Origin: Caballeronia sp. dw_19
GTDB lineage: Bacteria > Pseudomonadota > Gammaproteobacteria > Burkholderiales > Burkholderiaceae
Direction: 5' to 3'
Assembly: GCF_018449515.1 (NCBI RefSeq)
Contig: NZ_JAAVUQ010000009.1
Span: 1 to 64,000, forward strand
DNA length: 64,000 bases
This document shows, piece by piece, positions 61,469-64,000 of this stretch. Position numbers and translations under genes: made by a program. The notes beneath the pieces are model-generated. The model did no database searches. It worked only from the letters and a program-made list of their open reading frames with translations, and was not told the origin of the DNA. Numbering within the stretch: the first letter of the stretch is position 1; the number at the start of each line of letters is the position of its first letter.

Positions 61469-62911
61469 ATGACAACCGCTCAGGACCTAGCCCTTTCCCG
61501 ATCTGATCACGACCATGCATCGGACGCGGCATCGGACGTATTAAGCGCGGGCACGATCTCCGCACGGCTCGATCGCCTGCCTGCGACCCGCTCGATGTGG
61601 ATACTCGTCGTCTTGCTGAGCCTCGGGTTCTTCTTCGAACTCTACGATTTGCTGTACTCCGGCTACGTCGCGCCCGGGCTGGTCAGGAGCGGCATTCTCA
61701 CGTCTACCACCGTCGGCCTGTTCGGCATGACCGGCGTCGCGAGTTTTATCGCGTCGCTGTTCCTCGGCTTGTTCATCGGCACGATTGCTTGCGGTTTTCT
61801 CGCCGATCGTTTCGGGCGCCGCGCGATCTTCACTTACTCGCTGCTCTGGTACACGGCCGCGAACGTGATCATGGCTTTCCAGGACACGGCCGGCGGCCTC
61901 AACTTCTGGCGCTTCATGGCGGGGTTGGGCATTGGCGTGGAGTTGGTGACGATCGGCACGTACATCTCCGAACTGGTGCCCAAACACATTCGAGGCCGCG
62001 CCTTCGCGTGCGAGCAAGCGGTGGGTTTCGCGGCCGTGCCGGTGGTCGCATTCCTCTCGTACGCGCTGGTGCCGAACAAGCCCTTCGGTTTCGATGGCTG
62101 GCGCTGGGTCGTATTGATCGGTGCACATGGCGCGCTGTTCGTGTGGTTCATCCGGCGCGCGTTGCCTGAGAGCCCGCGCTGGCTGGCGCAAAAAGGGCGG
62201 CTCGCGGAAGCGGACGCGGTGATGACGGCGCTGGAAGCGAAGGTCGAGAAAGAATATGGGCGGCCGTTGCCGCCGCCCGCCGCGCCGGATCCCGTCAGCA
62301 TGCGCGGAAGCTTCCGCGATATGTGGGCCGCGCCGTACGGCAAACGCGCGACCATGATGATCATCTTCAACGTCTTCCAGACGGTCGGTTTCTACGGCTT
62401 CGCCAACTGGGTGCCGACCCTCCTGATTCATCAGGGCATCACGATCACGACCAGCCTGATGTACTCGACGATCATTGCAATTGCCGCGCCGGTCGGGCCG
62501 ATCATCGGCTTGTTCATCGCCGATAAATTCGAGCGCAAGAGCGTGATTGTCGTGATGGCGGGCTTGATCGTGGTCTGCGGACTGGTCTTCAGCCAGGTCT
62601 CGGGCGCGGCCCTTTTGGTCTGCATGGGCGTAGGGCTCACGCTCGCCAGCAACATCATGTCGTATAGCTTCCACGCGTATCAGACCGAGCTTTTTCCCAC
62701 CAGCATCCGGGCGCGCGCGGTCGGCTTCGTGTATTCGTGGAGCCGCTTTTCGGCCATTTTCACGTCGTTCTTTATCGCGGGCGTGTTGAAGGCGTTCGGC
62801 ACGACCGGGGTGTTTATGTTTATCGCCGGGGCGATGGTGGTGGTGATGCTGGCTATCGGACTGATGGGGCCGAAGACGCGGGACCTGGCGCTGGAACAAA
62901 TCTCGCATTGA
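61469..62911 (+). CDS. MFS transporter (metabolite:H+ symporter type)
   Basis: A 480-residue transporter with twelve hydrophobic segments. Motif A-like text is GFLADRFGRRAIFTYSLLWY, the segment-4 arginine region is FWRFMAGLGIGVELVTIGTYISELVPKHIRGRAF, and a sugar-porter-like PESPRW lies at about residue 231. It has a His/Asp-rich N-terminal tail (SDHDHASDAASD). Members of this group import organic acids such as aromatic or dicarboxylic acids, but the substrate is not readable. It is divergent from the heme operon, and a joint iron-related role is not implied by sequence. Confidence 0.88.
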   Translation: MTTAQDLALSRSDHDHASDAASDVLSAGTISARLDRLPATRSMWILVVLLSLGFFFELYDLLYSGYVAPGLVRSGILTSTTVGLFGMTGVASFIASLFLGLFIGTIACGFLADRFGRRAIFTYSLLWYTAANVIMAFQDTAGGLNFWRFMAGLGIGVELVTIGTYISELVPKHIRGRAFACEQAVGFAAVPVVAFLSYALVPNKPFGFDGWRWVVLIGAHGALFVWFIRRALPESPRWLAQKGRLAEADAVMTALEAKVEKEYGRPLPPPAAPDPVSMRGSFRDMWAAPYGKRATMMIIFNVFQTVGFYGFANWVPTLLIHQGITITTSLMYSTIIAIAAPVGPIIGLFIADKFERKSVIVVMAGLIVVCGLVFSQVSGAALLVCMGVGLTLASNIMSYSFHAYQTELFPTSIRARAVGFVYSWSRFSAIFTSFFIAGVLKAFGTTGVFMFIAGAMVVVMLAIGLMGPKTRDLALEQISH

Positions 62912-62917
62912 GTTTTC

Positions 62918-62940
62918 AATCACGCCTGTGAGCGTGATTT
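62918..62940 (+). terminator. Weak hairpin after the MFS gene
   Basis: AATCACGC (62918-62925) pairs with GCGTGATT (62932-62939) around a 6-base loop, with only a short T-stretch after. It may be a weak terminator. Confidence 0.4.
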
Positions 62941-63070
62941 CGCCGTGATCTCGTCGCGATTTCGTCGTTATAGGACGCTATACGGCCTGGCGGCTGCGCC
63001 GGGCCAACGCGGCAGAAGCACGCGCGTTATGCCAAAATCTGCATAACGCGATTAATTCTCCCGTTACGCC

Positions 63071-63964
63071 ATGTCCGACACGCTCACGCCTGCCGAAGCC
63101 GACTACGCGATGCGTCACTGGACGTATCGATCCACCGGCCAGATCAAGATTGGCTCCGCACAACATAAACGTATGTTCTGCGAGATGCTGCTCACTACTC
63201 ACAACCCCTACAAACCCGCGGTCATCGACTGGCCGATGCTCGCGCCCGCCGTGCTCAAACGCGTCACGTCGCTGCCTATCTGGGATATTGCGGTGCAGAC
63301 CGAAGGCCGCGCGTCGATTCGCGTGTCGACCTATGCGCGCGGTATCGAAGACCCGCTGCTGCGTGAAGCCGTCACCATGAACGGCGCCGAGGAGGCGCGT
63401 CACAAGATCGTGCTGTCCCGGCTGGTCCAGGCATACGGCATCGAACTCGCGCCCGAACCACCGTATCCCGCCCCGAAGGACGCGTTGCGCGCGTGGATGC
63501 TCACGGGCTACAGCGAATGCATCGATAGTTTCTTCGCCTTCGGTTTGTTCGAAGCTGCGCGCCAGTCGGGTTATTTCCCCGAAGAACTGGTTGAAACCTT
63601 CGAGCCGGTGATTCAGGAAGAAGCGCGCCATATCCTGTTCTTCGCGAACTGGGTGGCGTGGTACCGGCGCAGCCTGCCGTGGTACCGGCGGCCCTGGTTC
63701 TTCATGAAGACCGCCGGCGTGTGGTTCTCGCTGATTCGCGACCGGATATCGCTGGCACGCGGAATTGACACCAGCGGGGCCGCGCAGGACATGAATTTTC
63801 CCGCGAATGTGGGTGATTCGGTGGGCGGCGGAGTATCGGCGAGGGCGCTGATCGATTTGTGCCTGACTGAAAACGAGCGCCGCATGGGCGGTTACGACGT
63901 CCGCCTTTTGCGGCCCGTGACAGTGCCCTGGCTCGCTCGGATTGCGCGGCGGTTCATTAAATAG
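63071..63964 (+). CDS. Ferritin-like diiron-domain protein
   Basis: A 297-residue protein with a ferritin-like four-helix core. Two EExxH-type metal motifs are visible: NGAEEARHKIVLSRL at about residue 103 and PVIQEEARHILFFANWV at about residue 180, with a further Glu in GYSECIDSFFAFGLF near residue 142. Iron-binding pairs of this kind occur in rubrerythrin-like, desaturase-like and hydroxylase-like proteins. The C-terminal 90 residues carry an Arg/Trp-rich stretch (WYRRSLPWYRRPWFFMK) that could touch the membrane. A diiron oxidase or oxygenase is likely; the substrate is unknown. Confidence 0.75.
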   Translation: MSDTLTPAEADYAMRHWTYRSTGQIKIGSAQHKRMFCEMLLTTHNPYKPAVIDWPMLAPAVLKRVTSLPIWDIAVQTEGRASIRVSTYARGIEDPLLREAVTMNGAEEARHKIVLSRLVQAYGIELAPEPPYPAPKDALRAWMLTGYSECIDSFFAFGLFEAARQSGYFPEELVETFEPVIQEEARHILFFANWVAWYRRSLPWYRRPWFFMKTAGVWFSLIRDRISLARGIDTSGAAQDMNFPANVGDSVGGGVSARALIDLCLTENERRMGGYDVRLLRPVTVPWLARIARRFIK

Positions 63965-64000
63965 CAACTAACTGTCTGCCGGTTTTTACCCCGTGGATTG

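Noticed and set aside
61541..62923. A 460-codon minus-strand frame over the MFS gene
   Set aside because: It is antisense to a clear twelve-segment transporter and reads as Arg/Glu/His-rich low-complexity text.
1..64000. CRISPR arrays, tRNA, rRNA and transposase genes
   Set aside because: No regularly spaced repeat array, no cloverleaf-forming sequence recognised by eye, and no transposase or integrase motif in any frame.

Overview
The window is a high-GC chromosomal segment that reads like a member of the Burkholderiaceae, most likely Paraburkholderia or Caballeronia. The basis is the protein styles (FlhD/FlhC of the beta-proteobacterial type, MprF coupled to an AcvB/VirJ-like protein, a heme-uptake cluster in R-S-T-U-V order) and a repeat element of the kind I associate with these genomes. 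That placement is inference. No rRNA, tRNA, transposase or CRISPR array was seen.

Layout. 0-8 kb: a HAD phosphatase, an Na/Pi-cotransporter-like protein, a DeoR/GlpR-type regulator and, divergent from it, a four-gene ABC importer of unknown substrate. 8-14 kb: two small lipoproteins, the membrane-lipid gene pair mprF-acvB and a DUF1993 protein. 14-20 kb: an M20 peptidase, an Ldh-type dehydrogenase, an NAD-dependent epimerase divergent from its LysR regulator, and RidA. 19.6-28.4 kb: an HdeD-like membrane domain fused to a putative permuted papain-like domain, an AcpA-type phosphatase, a TauE/SafE exporter, a glucosidase, a YghA-like SDR and a GNAT. 28.4-34.6 kb: an aldo/keto reductase with a divergent AraC regulator, tiny secreted proteins, a BspC-like protein, selD and a ZnT9-like CDF transporter. 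34.7-40.8 kb: a large MscS-type channel, a nucleoside-permease family protein and flhDC behind a long AT-rich control region. 40.9-45.6 kb: a desuccinylase-like metallohydrolase, a basic-amino-acid binding protein, and LysR and GlxA-like regulators.

45.7-50.2 kb is the most coherent system: a seven-gene minus-strand cluster cobW - DUF1097 - nitrile hydratase beta - alpha - activator - cbtB - cbtA. The alpha subunit carries the CTLCSC cobalt signature, so the cluster packages a cobalt enzyme with its own cobalt import and metallochaperone genes. The DUF1097 membrane protein is the unexplained member. 50.5-53.8 kb holds a LysE exporter, a small cationic secreted peptide and a DHA2 efflux pump divergent from a TetR regulator. 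53.85-54.89 kb is a gene-free repeat with two roughly 237-bp inverted arms; the first 60 bp of the window match the outer end of the same element, so a second copy lies just to the left. 54.9-61.3 kb is the heme uptake and utilisation operon behind a Fur-box-like site, followed by an MFS transporter and a ferritin-like diiron protein.

All calls were made by reading sequence and translations by eye. Start codons were adjusted where an internal ATG has a better ribosome-binding site, signal peptide or family N-terminus.
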